Under the pieces are notes generated by a model that was not told the origin of the DNA, made no database searches, and saw only the letters and a program-made list of their open reading frames with translations. Of a stretch of 64,000 bases of DNA, positions 1 through 10,240 are shown in pieces. The stretch is taken from assembly GCF_013426205.1 (NCBI RefSeq), contig NC_089422.1, forward strand, positions 992,001 to 1,056,000, given 5' to 3'. Position 1 is the stretch's first letter. Each line of letters starts with the position of its first letter. Source of the DNA: Metarhizium brunneum. Its lineage: Eukaryota > Ascomycota > Sordariomycetes > Hypocreales > Clavicipitaceae. A program made the position numbers and the translations under genes.

Positions 1-145
1 TCTTATTGATTTCAAAGGAACTGTGTGTTGCTTTTTACGGAACCCGGGTGTATCTTGCTGTCTGTGGAACTCTATCTCTTCTCCGGATGCTACACGCAGT
101 GCATCGACTACATAACACCCTTTAGTCCCAACTCATTTTCTCACA

Positions 146-1658
146 ATGGCTCCTATGGATTTGAGAGAATATGGCGACGCTCAACTAGAGACAGGACTAC
201 TGAGGACACACGAAGAGGAGAAGATTCCATTCACCCCAACTGGGCTTGAACAGTCTCAGACCGGTCCAACATATCATCAACCGGAACCCAAGGAGTCACG
301 AAAGATGTCCTCACATAGACGGATGGTTATCATCGTGATGCTGAGCTTGCTCCTTGGATTTGGAGTAGCTCTGGCTAAAAACCCCTCCTTTCCTTCATCT
401 TGTATGGGATGGACCCGTGCCAACGAGAATATTCACACGAAAGCCGCTCGTTCCTTTCTGGAAAAGCGTGCTGATGCCTCTGCCACCAATGCGACTACAC
501 CTGGAGCACCGACGGAGAAGAGCGAATCTGGCACTGGACAAGGACAGCTGACGACACCCACCACATCTGCAACTCCGACTTCATCTAGCCGTAAGTTCAA
601 GTCTCCCGACGCATCAGTAAGGGGGATCGTCCAAACTAACGGGAGTTTTTAGACGAATCCACGACATCAACCGCTTCGTCGACCATTAGTCACTCCTCCA
701 TCCCCTCTCCTACGAGCACTCCCGAATCATCAACTCCTTCTCCGTCCATAATACCACCGGCCAGCCCGACAAGCTCTACTTTTCCGAGCCCAACTCCTGC
801 AAGCACTTCAACTACCTCCCAAGCGCCTGAATCCACTCCCTCTGGTACGTCCTCCACGAGACATGAGACTGTCTCCGAATCTTCTTCCTCCAGTGTATCT
901 CCAGTGTCCTCTTCCAGTATGTTGCCAAAGGATGACCTCTCCTCTTTCTCTTCCTCTTTCTCTTCCATCAGTTCGTCCATAGCACCGTCCACCGTGCCGC
1001 CCAGCAGGTTTACCGGTCCTTCTTCGAGTGGGTTATGCTACCAGCACTGTCCTTTAGTCCCCAAATTGATCTATCAGGCCAAATATACGAACCTCCCATT
1101 CCACTAATCACACCTCATATTTGTATATGAGTCACCAAAAATTGTATGAATAGCTCCAGTGTCTAACTGTTGGTGCCTCCAGCTCCAGGGGAGACTCCCA
1201 AGTCTTCAGTGCCTGCTGTATCTACGGGTGGGTGTCCACGCATATAGCCCATGATTTTTTTTATCCATCCACAAATCACCACATCTTTCAACGCTCGCAG
1301 ACCAGGATACCTACTTTTTGATTTGATTCACTTGCATTGACTTGCTGCAAAGTCGCTGACCGTTTGATTAGAAGCATCATCTTCTGGCGAAGCTGCCCCT
1401 ACTTCGAGCAAGATCGAGAAGACTATCACGACCGGCCGTGTCGCCACAACCAGCCCCGTACGACATACCTACACCACTACGTTACCCGACGGTGGTACTC
1501 GCACCATAACATCCACTTCTTGGGTGGCTATTGTGCCCACGGATAAGTCTACTGCCGACGGCGGGCCCCAGTTGCAGAATCATGCGCCAAAAGCTCAAGG
1601 CCATTTCACGCTCATTATTGCTGCTGGGGCGTTCGCAGTTGGCATGTTACTGATTTAA
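146..1658 (+). CDS. Ser/Thr-rich secreted or GPI-anchored surface protein
   Basis: Four-exon model, exons 146-590, 653-1027, 1183-1227 and 1375-1658, giving 382 residues. Intron 1 has a GTAAGT donor and an ACTAAC branch point; introns 2 and 3 (155 and 147 nt) both start GTGGGT, and all three are phase 1, so the frame closes exactly. The ATG at 305 starts a classical signal peptide (MSSHRRMVIIVMLSLLLGFG...), so translation may begin there rather than at 146; with the upstream ATG the hydrophobic stretch lies near residues 60-77. A possible Kex2 site (EKR) follows. The middle is a long Ser/Thr/Pro tract, expected to be O-glycosylated. The C-terminus ends in a hydrophobic tail (FTLIIAAGAFAVGMLLI) typical of GPI-anchor signals. 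No enzyme domain is recognisable; I infer a cell-wall or plasma-membrane mannoprotein. Confidence 0.6.
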
Positions 1659-2112
1659 CATTATTTCCACATCTGTTTACTGATCGTATTTTGAATTATG
1701 CGAATCGTTGATTAAGCATGGCGATATGCATTGCGTCGGTGGATTAGGTCTGATGATTTAACGACTCTCCTTAATTGTTTGGTTTGGAAAAATTAGACCA
1801 TAGGCATGCGACTGCCTCGTACTGTAGATTGCAAAAAGCGGAGTAGAATGGCCAATGAGATGAATTTCAAGGATGCGACTGATTGTGACAACTAATGGTA
1901 CAAGGCATAGATGGGACATGGTGTCGTGAATATACAGACTATTAGAAAAAAGGGCATCTTTTGGATTCCTCTCACATGGACACATGGACACCATAATTAT
2001 TCAATATTGTGTTGATTATGACAGTTCTAATTGTAGGTATATGCAAAGCGCCGCAACTCCATGCCCATTTTCGTATCCCATTCCTTTCCCAAATCACCCA
2101 CCAACCACGTCC
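1659..2112. other. Intergenic, convergent 3' ends
   Basis: Sequence between the convergent 3' ends of the surface-protein gene and the FAM32A-like gene. It holds only short open frames with no splice support. I see no RNA gene or repeat here. Confidence 0.5.
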
Positions 2113-2570
2113 TTAACCGGGTCCTATCTTTGGCATATCGTGATGTTCACTGAGTTTCGACAGGTATGTGTTGAGTTCCTCGACTCGTTCCTTGTGCGTT
2201 TTCAGTAATTCCGGTCGAGAACTCGACGACTCAGCCATCTTTTGCAGCTGTACCCAAGTTAGCGACTGTCTTTGTCGGTGTTTGGCCGTTATGCACATAC
2301 CCTCTTCTTTCTGACCTCGTCGTATTTCCTCTCGGATTCCGTCTTTCGTGCAACTGCGCCATTGTCGTCGCTCTGATCGCCCTTGCTGTCACGGTGATCC
2401 AGTTGCTCGTCGGCGGCGGGAGCACCGTCGCTCTTCGCTAATGCGCCCTCGCCCGCGGACAAATTCCTCTCCAAATCGTTCTTGTCCTTCTTCTTCTTCT
2501 TTTTCTGAACCTTGGCGCCCTTGAGCTTGAGGGCGCCTCCCCCAACAGCGGTGTAGTCGCTAGGCGGCAT
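2113..2570 (-). CDS. FAM32A/DUF1754-like nuclear protein
   Basis: Two exons, 2570-2301 and 2247-2113, separated by a 53-nt phase-0 intron (GTATGT donor, GCTAAC branch, TACAG acceptor), giving 134 residues. The N-terminus has the family's GGALKLKG motif followed by a lysine run and an acidic/charged linker. The C-terminal half reads ERKYDEVRKKR, then THKERVEELNTYLSKLSEHH and DMPKIGPG. That layout matches eukaryotic FAM32A (about 112 residues in human), a small nuclear protein found with late spliceosomes; the function here is by family only. Start chosen at MPPSDY because the conserved family begins there; the in-frame upstream codons are not conserved-looking. Confidence 0.85.
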
Positions 2571-3187
2571 GGTGATGTGGTTGCTGTGTAGCACGGCCGC
2601 CCGCAGATGTCTTTGGCTGAAGTCCTCGGATGGAGGAACGACCGACTCTGTGCTTAGTCACCACAGACAAAGACGGGAGCCAAGGCCCTTCAATGCCGGA
2701 ACTCCATCTTGGCGGCAGCCAATGAAAGCATCATTTCTCCATCATCAATGCTTGCTCGAGCCGCTACTAGCTTCTGTGGGCTTTTCTGTCTCCTATTGAC
2801 GGAAACCAAAGCGCCTCCCCCTACACTTTTTGCTATTCAGGATAAACGCATTAGACGAAGAGCATCCGTACGGTTTCATTTTTACTCTGGATCCCGCCGT
2901 TGTCACGCAGACATTTGGACGAAACATCGCTTGCATCGCTCCTACCACTTTCGCACATCCCTGCAGCGTCACAGGCCCAAAAGGCCCTGCTGTTGTTGGT
3001 CCATCGCCATCCTACGTTTTTGGTTGACGAACGTGCCTTTTGCTTGCACTGTGCGCGTTCTGAATATGAGCTATTTCTGCTAGCCTTTTTATATTTCTCG
3101 AATACAGTATCGCGTTTTGTTACCGGCGATCGAACGTACAGATTAGAAGCTCTCTAGGCCGGGGCTGGTTTCTTCAGGGAGCTCGCG
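2571..3187. promoter_or_regulatory. Shared divergent promoter region
   Basis: This 617-bp gap separates the divergent starts of the FAM32A-like gene and the amino acid transporter, so it must hold both promoters. Three overlapping short frames run through it, but none has a protein-like composition or splice signals. I could not name a specific operator or TATA element. Confidence 0.45.
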
Positions 3188-5068
3188 ATGTCCCCTTATG
3201 CGGTGCAATCGCAGTCGCGAGACTCCTTAGAACTTGCGTCTCTGGCGAGCTCGAGCATGATAGATGGTGGTGCAGTATCAGAAGTGTCCTCCAGACCGAG
3301 CATTTCGTCATCACGGAGGCTGTCACTGGTGGAAGAAGAGGATCCCCTCGACGATGGTAATCCGGCCGGAAGATTAGGACGGTCATATTCGGTATCCTCG
3401 ACGTTTGATTTCGCTGCGAATTTGTTCCCTTTGAGTTCGACTACTGGGGCGGGAGGGTATGCGCCAGTTGGAGCGCCGACTTCTGGCGCGCGATCGGGTG
3501 GTGCGCTGGGAGGAGGATCGTTGGAGAAGCACAAGACGCTGACTTACCTGAACGGGCTGTCGCTCATCATTGGCCTCATCATTGGATCGGGAATATTTTC
3601 GTCACCAAGTCAAATCAGCTCCAAGGTCGGTTCACCCGGGGCGGCGATTGTAGTGTGGATTGTTGCCGGAATCCTGGCTTGGACTGGTGCGGCGTCATAT
3701 GCTGAACTAGGAGGCGCAATACCGCTGAATGGCGGGTCGCAGGTTTATCTCTCCAAGACGTTTGGTGAGCTCGCTGGATTCTTGTTCACTTGGACAGCCG
3801 TGTTGGTGTTGAAGCCTGGAAGTGCTGCCATCATTGCTATCATCATGGGGGAGTACTTTGCGCGAGCCATCATCGGGGCCGACGCAGAAGATGTAAACCC
3901 GTGGGTGAGCAAGTCGGTGGCGTTGCTGGGGATTTGCACCGTTACGTGTTTCAACTGCATTTCTACGCGGATGGGTACGCGCATCAACGACGTGCTTATG
4001 TTTTTAAAGTTTGTGGCATTGCTATTCGTTACAGTGGTTGGTATCATAGTTGCTGTGAAGGGATATACATTCAATGGAGAGAAGGATAATGCCTGGAAGC
4101 CACAGGACTGGTTCAAGGATACTTCATTCGACCTGTCAAACTGGGCTATCGCATTGTATGGCGGCCTGTGGGCGTATGACGGGTGGGACAATGTGAGTAT
4201 ATATCGTTTCGCCGTGTTGGTCGCTTTTTATTTACTAACCGTCTTGCAGACGAACTATGTTGTTGGGGAGTTCCGAAATCCGAGCAGGGATCTTCCGCGG
4301 GTTATTCACTCAGCCATGCCGCTGGTCATTGTGAGCTACGTGCTTGCCAATGTAGCATACTTTCTCGTATTGCCCGTCGAGCAGGTCAATGGTTCTAATA
4401 CCGTGGCGGTCATGTTCGGCTCCAAGGTATTTGGCTCCATCGGCGCCGTCATCATTGCTCTGATGGTCAGCGCAAGTTGCCTTGGCGCTCTCAACTCTTC
4501 CACCTTTACCGCAGGCCGACTTGTCTACGTTGCCGGCAAGGAGGGATACATCCCAAGCATATTTGGCAAAATCGGCGTGCACAGCCAGGACCCTAGCCTG
4601 ACGACCCAACGAACACGAAATTGGTTCTCTAAGAAAATCCACCGCTTCGTTGGGGACGACGAGATGGGCCTCTTCTTTACGCCCATATACGCTTTAATCC
4701 TCAATGGCTTCATCACTGCTGGCTACTGCGTCGTCGGCGAATTCCCCACGCTCCTTACCTTCTACGGCGTTGCTGGATACACGTTCTACTTTTGCACTGT
4801 TCTTGGCCTCATCATCCTCCGCGTTAGAGAACCCCAACTTGAGCGCCCATACAAGACATGGATCACAACCCCAATCATATTCTGCTGCGTCAGTCTCTTC
4901 CTTCTCAGCAGAGCTGTCTTTGCGCGACCGGTCCAAACTGTCGCCGTGGTAGGCTTCGTTGTGGCGGGAATCCCCGTGTACTTTTGGCGTATCCGGGGTA
5001 GGGACAGGTTTCGGAAACCAGGCGACGATGGGGGGCATCGGCCATGGTGGCGTTTTTGGAAACATTGA
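3188..5068 (+). CDS. LAT-type amino acid transporter (APC superfamily)
   Basis: Plasma-membrane or organellar amino acid permease of the L-type (LAT) group. About 110 Ser-rich cytosolic residues precede a 12-helix APC core. The first helix carries the substrate-site signature GLIIGSGIF, followed by SYAELGGAIPLNGG and, in mid-protein, YDGWDN then TNYVVGEFRNPSRDLPR, which is strongly conserved in fungal and animal LATs. A 57-nt intron (4193-4249; GTGAGT donor, TTACTAACC branch, TTGCAG acceptor) must be removed to join WDN to TNYVVGEF; exons are 3188-4192 and 4250-5068, giving 607 residues. The intron has no stop and is a multiple of three, so an unspliced reading frame looks deceptively continuous. 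The substrate cannot be read from sequence; neutral amino acids are usual for the group. Confidence 0.9.
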   Translation: MSPYAVQSQSRDSLELASLASSSMIDGGAVSEVSSRPSISSSRRLSLVEEEDPLDDGNPAGRLGRSYSVSSTFDFAANLFPLSSTTGAGGYAPVGAPTSGARSGGALGGGSLEKHKTLTYLNGLSLIIGLIIGSGIFSSPSQISSKVGSPGAAIVVWIVAGILAWTGAASYAELGGAIPLNGGSQVYLSKTFGELAGFLFTWTAVLVLKPGSAAIIAIIMGEYFARAIIGADAEDVNPWVSKSVALLGICTVTCFNCISTRMGTRINDVLMFLKFVALLFVTVVGIIVAVKGYTFNGEKDNAWKPQDWFKDTSFDLSNWAIALYGGLWAYDGWDNVSIYRFAVLVAFYLLTVLQTNYVVGEFRNPSRDLPRVIHSAMPLVIVSYVLANVAYFLVLPVEQVNGSNTVAVMFGSKVFGSIGAVIIALMVSASCLGALNSSTFTAGRLVYVAGKEGYIPSIFGKIGVHSQDPSLTTQRTRNWFSKKIHRFVGDDEMGLFFTPIYALILNGFITAGYCVVGEFPTLLTFYGVAGYTFYFCTVLGLIILRVREPQLERPYKTWITTPIIFCCVSLFLLSRAVFARPVQTVAVVGFVVAGIPVYFWRIRGRDRFRKPGDDGGHRPWWRFWKH

Positions 5069-5704
5069 AAAACTGAACAAGCATCAGCCGGCGCAGTGTT
5101 TTTTCTGAATACATTTCATTGGGAATGGATGCGTACAATTGGAAGCAGAACACGTGAATTTTGTCTTTTGACCCCTTCAGGATGGAGGAGCCTTTGTATT
5201 TTGGGTAATACTGAGAGGTACATTTATGACCCCAGCACAGGACAAGCTGCTAATGACGAGACGGGCGGTTGGCTTAGGCAGTCGGTGTATTGTGAAACGG
5301 TACATACGCAGATAACACAATACATAATGCATGAAGATGGATTTAAACGCCCATCTGCACCGTTCAGACCAGCTTGCATACGCGATGGTGGTGGTGATTG
5401 GCGGGTGGGTTGCCGCGGGCGGCTACAGATCGGCCCCCAGCAGGCCGTTGGCAAGGCCTCTGCGTTGGGCGGAGTTTTTCGACTTTTTTTCACGGCATGG
5501 GCACGTATGCGTCTTTGATGGCGCTGCCGTCTGGAATTACTTAAATGGCTTGCTGTGCGGCATTTCGTGCCGATCGGCTCGCGACGATGTCTGCGGACGT
5601 CGTGCTACATAAGGAACGAACCCTTGGCATGTACGTGTATCGCTGTGCCCTCTTGTATACCGCTGTGCTATCCGGACCTTGTGTGTTTTGCATAGAAGCA
5701 AACT
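5069..5704. other. Intergenic, promoter of ankyrin gene
   Basis: About 636 bp of ordinary-GC sequence between the transporter stop and the ankyrin-protein start. It should hold the terminator of the first and the promoter of the second. The open frames here are short and lack family features. Confidence 0.45.
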
Positions 5705-8700
5705 ATGAATGGCCTCCCTGTTCTCTGGCTGCTCGCGGGCCGAGCTGCCGCGGCGGACGATGACCTGTCCGACTTCACCAACAACCTGGCGCAGGATCTC
5801 GGGCCGCTGCTGGCGCTGTTTGGCGAGGCCGTGACGAAGCAGTATCTCAGCGAGAGCACCACTTTCCTCGACTACTTCACCTTCGCCATGGGCCCGCTGG
5901 GCATCATCACGGCCGTGGTGTCGGTCATCCGGGTCTGCGGGCACCCGTCCCTCCGGGCCTTCATCGGGAGGTCGCAGGAGGGCGAGGCGGCCGTGGAGGC
6001 GGAGCTGTGCGCCTCGACGAGCCGCGACGTGTGCGAGCTGTTCCACAAGGGCGGCATCGCGCGCGTCCTCGGGAGGCAGCCCGATCTGCTGGAGCTGGTG
6101 GCCGTGTCGCCCGCCGGCGGCCGGGGCCGGGGCAAGAGGCTCGAGATATTCCAGGACCACATCCGCAACGCGGACGAGACCATGTACTGGAAGCGCAGCC
6201 GGGGGTCCGTCTTCAGCCCCGACGACAAGTCGGGCCGTTGCCAGATGTCGCCGACGCCCAACCTGTCGCTCAACATTGGCATCAAGAGGCCCAAGCTGTG
6301 GGTGGTGTCGCTGGTCGCGCTCAACGGGCTCGTGCTGCAGGCCGGCATCATCGTCCTGGCTGGCTTCGGGGCGTGGCGGCTCGGCTGGAACAAGTACCAT
6401 CCCGACAATGCCACGGCGCGCGACTACGCGCCGAGGATGTTCATCGCCGGGAGCTTGCTCCTGTCCCTGGGGATGTGGGGATGCGCCGTGCTCATCGGCC
6501 AGGCCACGCAGGAGGTGAGGTTCAGGCGCGACGAGCAGGCCGCCGGGCACAAGACGCGGCTCATCTGGCTCCAGCCCGGGCCGCAGCTTGTTGGGGAGCA
6601 GAGCTTCGACCCCAGCTCCTTCTTTGAAAGCGAGAAGCAGCCGCTTGAGTACTGGGTTTCGTCGCGGAAGCGAAAGGGGTCGGAGAGGCTGTTCGAGGTC
6701 CTGACCTTCTTGGCGGTGCTTGCGTCCGTGGTTGGGTATATACTTCAGTTTATTGGCCTGCGAGGCATGAATGCGTGGCTGTCGCTGGCGCAGCTGGGCG
6801 TCACGCTGTACATGAGCATGCTGCGAGGGGCGCTCCGGATACAAAGGCTCCAGAACCATGAGAACAAGTTGTCGAAAATCCCGGACCTGGTGGCCGGCCA
6901 CGAACTCGACTGGCTGGCGTATGAGCTGGCCTTTGACGACTCCCCCATGCAAGCGACGGGGCAGCCGCAAAGGGGAGCCAACTGGCACATTGTGAGTGGG
7001 AAGATGCCGAGCGATGATAAGCCCATGACGGTTTGTAACGGTGGTTCTTTCGAGCTCAGTGGTGCCTCCGTGTCCAGTCGACGCAACTCCTGCGACAAGA
7101 CGTCATTGCGGGAGTTCATCGGCTCTCAGGGGTGCAGCGACTTGTATTACGAGCTGTTCGACCTTCGCGTCCAGCTGTCTGGATTAACGGGGAACCAGGG
7201 CATGGCGAGTCTGGCAACAGGTTCTGGAGGTGGGAAGCCGTGGAAGTCCGACATGGTCGCCGTTCGCAAGTCCGCCATCAAGCTTGCTGAAGCGCTTGGC
7301 GAGATAGCAACTGCGCTTTTTTCCGGGGAGAATCGTGCAAAGAGGAGCGACTTGACGGTTCCTGTCGAGGCTCTTGCTCATACGGATTCTGAACCTTGTT
7401 GCTCCAGCACGCTGACGCAAGTCGTCGGTGTTGAGATGAAGGCCCCTGAACCAACTCAGCCAAAATGGAGAGTCAACGCGGCTCATATAGAAGCTATTCT
7501 TGGCCTTTGGACTTGGTCGCTGGTGTCTTCTCAGGACGTAGTCGGAGACAGTGAATCTCCAAACACGTCTGCCAGCTCAAAGGACAGAGCGAGCGTCTCG
7601 CACCAAATTCTGGCAGCTGGCTTGGATAATGAATATTGGAACAGCGAGGTCGACATCGAGGTCGAGCTGAACTTTTGGTTCGGCCCTAATACACATCTCC
7701 TTTCCAGGGAAAGCCTCCGCCTCGGTAAGGGCATGAAATGTGACAACTTCACCACGCTGTGTCGCCAGTTAACTGGTTCCGGCGGCTGGGAGAAGCTGCC
7801 GAGATCGACGGAGTCGTCGTCCTCCCTGCTGAGCTGCAGCAAAACCCCCATCTTCCAGCTGCGGCTGTTCGGATGGAATATTCTATGCGAGTCCTTGGCA
7901 ATCAGTGGCACGGATCCCGTTGGGGCCTCGGATGTTGTTAAATTGCAGAGTTCCCAAGACGATAGCCACGTTTCTATTGGTGTTCAATACTTGCGGTCTG
8001 AGTGTAGTATCATTGATTTGTGCACCCAACAGCTCCTGATAACCCTGGTGAAGAACCTGATCAGTCTGGCGGCACTGCCGATTCCTGAATCCACCGTCTC
8101 GGAGAAGGAAGGGTTCATTCAGCTGCAGAATCCATTGGTCGCGACGTTCGAAAAGGCATTCGTCGACAGCGAAATCGGCTCTCGAACGGACGCAATCACC
8201 ACCATTATCCCCCAACTGAGACGGCAACTCCTCCCCAGCGACGAGAACCTGATATCCAGTCTCGTCCAGTCGGCAAACACATTCAGACAAAAGGGGGAAT
8301 GGGCTCGTGCGGCCGTATTGCTGAAATGGGGGTGTCGTCACTTTTCGCCGGAGCACATGCGCAACCGCCATGCGGATCGAGCTCTGCAATGGCAGTTTTT
8401 CGAAAGGATCCTCAGGGTCGCGGCTGAGTTTTACCGCTACTCAGCTACCTTGAAGAGCGACAAAATGGGCATCTCGTACGCGCAGGATGGGCTGAGAGAA
8501 ATGAGGGATATGTGCCACTTCATGCTTCCCTCATCCGAGGAGGACAGCGTCGAGCCGTGCCAGCAGAACATCACCTCCATGCTGGCTTGCTATGCCGACG
8601 TGTTCGACAAGTTGGCAGCAGAGACAAGCCGCCCCCGAAAAGCCAACAGCGTACACCCCTTTGTGCATGCCATTGACGACGGCAACAGAGTCGACGCCCT

Positions 8701-10075
8701 CTACGAACTGAGTTTCCTCCACAGCGGCGACTTTGGATCCAAGTCCCTCAAGCCCGCTCTGCCGCTTGCCATTCGCAACCAGTGGACCGAGGTAGTCGAT
8801 GCGCTTTTCGAGATGAGGGTTCATCCTGACAGCGAAGACGAGGCCGGGAGAACCGGTGCTTCCCACTGCGCCGAGCTCGGGCACGTCTCTCTGCTGCGCG
8901 AGTTGGCGGCCCGGGGTGCCTTTTTGGATCAATCGGACAACATGGCTCGCACGCCGCTGCACTGGGCGGCGCTGAGCGGGCAAGACGAGATTGTGGCCGT
9001 GCTCTTGGAGACGGGTAACGTGGATATTTCCCGACGGGACCAAGACGGCGTCGTGCCATTCTGGCACGCGATTGAGAAGAACCATGACAGCATCGTGCGT
9101 GCCCTTCTGGATCGAGGCTTCACCGTCGATGCACGGAGGGCGAAACTGGATCGGTCTCCGATATCTTGGACGGCGGAGCACGGGCAAGCTGAGATTGTGC
9201 AGCATTTGGTCCAGAGCGGCGCCGAAGTCAACAAGGCCGAAAAGGGATTACATGCGGGGTTTCATCCACTGCATCACGCTTGCGAAGGCAGTCACGAAGA
9301 CGTCGTGCGTGTGTTGCTGGAGGCCGGGGCCGATCCCAACGTGCGCAGCGAAAATGGGCGTACGCCACTGCATTTGGCCGCCGCGGCAGGCAGTACAGCT
9401 ATTGTACAAATCCTCCTTAGTTTGGTGCCCGATGTAGATGAAACGTGCAATTCCGGGAACACGGCATTACACTATGCCGCAAGTGAAGGACGTGTGCATC
9501 TGCTCAAGATGCTAATCGATGCTGGTGCGGATATTGAGCGTGGTGATGACGAGGACAGGCGGCCAATTCACGCGGCTACGAAGAGTAACTATTTTTGGTC
9601 GCACCCAGACGCTGTTTTTGAACTTCTCAAACTGGGAGCTGTCATCGACCCTGTTGACAAAATTGGACATACTCCTTTATGCTTTGCGGCCGACAATGGA
9701 CAAGCTGGCATTATTGAGGAGCTGTTGAGCCGAGGCGCAAATGTAAACCATGCTGATAAGCACGGACAAACCCCTTTATATAATGCGGCCCAGAAGGAAC
9801 GGTTTGCAATCGTGAAAAGACTGCTAGAAGCTGGAGCTGATGTACACTGCCAGGACAAGAATGGCAACACGGCTTTGATAGCTGCTACGGATTCGCTGTG
9901 GGGTGGATCCGACTTGGTACAGCTGCTGCTCGAGCACGGTGCTGTAGATGTTCCAAGGAAGGACGGGGCAACAGCTCTCTCAATAGCTCGAAGCAATCGT
10001 TTCTGGAGCACTGAAGAAGTTTTGCTGCAATCAGGCAACTACCCAAATACATATAGGGAGGGCCAAAGTTTATAG
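5705..10075 (+). CDS. Membrane-anchored ankyrin-repeat protein
   Basis: A single uninterrupted frame of 1,456 residues. Residues 20-130 form a block (DLSDFTNNLAQDLGPLL, QYLSEST, GPLGIITAVVSVIRVCG, STSRDVCELF, GGIARVLG) that recurs in large fungal ankyrin proteins and has no function I know. Hydrophobic segments near 58-78, 199-223, 245-265, 330-351 and 356-377 suggest several membrane passes. A long middle region (about 390-1000) has no domain I recognise. From about residue 1040 to 1440 come roughly 12 ankyrin repeats with TPLHWAA and GADPNVRSENGRTPLHLAA type units. The architecture (sensor-like repeats plus a conserved N-terminal module) resembles fungal incompatibility or NLR-like proteins, but no NACHT or NB-ARC P-loop is visible. 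Its stop codon lies at the exact edge of the AT-rich island. Confidence 0.85.
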   Translation: MNGLPVLWLLAGRAAAADDDLSDFTNNLAQDLGPLLALFGEAVTKQYLSESTTFLDYFTFAMGPLGIITAVVSVIRVCGHPSLRAFIGRSQEGEAAVEAELCASTSRDVCELFHKGGIARVLGRQPDLLELVAVSPAGGRGRGKRLEIFQDHIRNADETMYWKRSRGSVFSPDDKSGRCQMSPTPNLSLNIGIKRPKLWVVSLVALNGLVLQAGIIVLAGFGAWRLGWNKYHPDNATARDYAPRMFIAGSLLLSLGMWGCAVLIGQATQEVRFRRDEQAAGHKTRLIWLQPGPQLVGEQSFDPSSFFESEKQPLEYWVSSRKRKGSERLFEVLTFLAVLASVVGYILQFIGLRGMNAWLSLAQLGVTLYMSMLRGALRIQRLQNHENKLSKIPDLVAGHELDWLAYELAFDDSPMQATGQPQRGANWHIVSGKMPSDDKPMTVCNGGSFELSGASVSSRRNSCDKTSLREFIGSQGCSDLYYELFDLRVQLSGLTGNQGMASLATGSGGGKPWKSDMVAVRKSAIKLAEALGEIATALFSGENRAKRSDLTVPVEALAHTDSEPCCSSTLTQVVGVEMKAPEPTQPKWRVNAAHIEAILGLWTWSLVSSQDVVGDSESPNTSASSKDRASVSHQILAAGLDNEYWNSEVDIEVELNFWFGPNTHLLSRESLRLGKGMKCDNFTTLCRQLTGSGGWEKLPRSTESSSSLLSCSKTPIFQLRLFGWNILCESLAISGTDPVGASDVVKLQSSQDDSHVSIGVQYLRSECSIIDLCTQQLLITLVKNLISLAALPIPESTVSEKEGFIQLQNPLVATFEKAFVDSEIGSRTDAITTIIPQLRRQLLPSDENLISSLVQSANTFRQKGEWARAAVLLKWGCRHFSPEHMRNRHADRALQWQFFERILRVAAEFYRYSATLKSDKMGISYAQDGLREMRDMCHFMLPSSEEDSVEPCQQNITSMLACYADVFDKLAAETSRPRKANSVHPFVHAIDDGNRVDALYELSFLHSGDFGSKSLKPALPLAIRNQWTEVVDALFEMRVHPDSEDEAGRTGASHCAELGHVSLLRELAARGAFLDQSDNMARTPLHWAALSGQDEIVAVLLETGNVDISRRDQDGVVPFWHAIEKNHDSIVRALLDRGFTVDARRAKLDRSPISWTAEHGQAEIVQHLVQSGAEVNKAEKGLHAGFHPLHHACEGSHEDVVRVLLEAGADPNVRSENGRTPLHLAAAAGSTAIVQILLSLVPDVDETCNSGNTALHYAASEGRVHLLKMLIDAGADIERGDDEDRRPIHAATKSNYFWSHPDAVFELLKLGAVIDPVDKIGHTPLCFAADNGQAGIIEELLSRGANVNHADKHGQTPLYNAAQKERFAIVKRLLEAGADVHCQDKNGNTALIAATDSLWGGSDLVQLLLEHGAVDVPRKDGATALSIARSNRFWSTEEVLLQSGNYPNTYREGQSL

Positions 10076-10086
10076 TCTATTTATTA

Positions 10087-10240
10087 TATAAAATATATAC
10101 CTAGTTACTATAAAATATATACCTAGTTACTATAAAATATATACCTAGTTACTATAAAATATATACCTAGTTACTATAAAATATATACCTAGTTACTATA
10201 AAATATATACCTAGTTACTATAAAATATATACCTAGTTAC
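10087..10240. repeat. Tandem repeat, 7 x 22 bp
   Basis: Seven head-to-tail copies of an AT-rich 22-bp unit containing ATACCTAGTTACT; the CC pair recurs at 10100, 10122, 10144, 10166, 10188, 10210 and 10232. Copies are essentially identical, with a degenerate partial eighth copy after 10240. It starts 12 bp after the ankyrin stop codon. There are no unique spacers between units, so it is a minisatellite and not a CRISPR array. Confidence 0.95.

Noticed and set aside
917..971. Intron with GTATGT donor inside exon 2 of the surface-protein gene
   Set aside because: Splicing it to the CATCAG acceptor brings in a stop codon three codons later, while the unspliced frame continues as a Ser-rich stretch.
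5537..6988. 483-residue open frame on the minus strand opposite the ankyrin gene
   Set aside because: It lies antisense to a conserved coding region of high GC, has an Arg/His/Pro-heavy composition and no domain. It is a shadow frame.
10087..10240. Possible CRISPR array
   Set aside because: Units are contiguous with no unique spacers, and the host is a eukaryote; it is a minisatellite.
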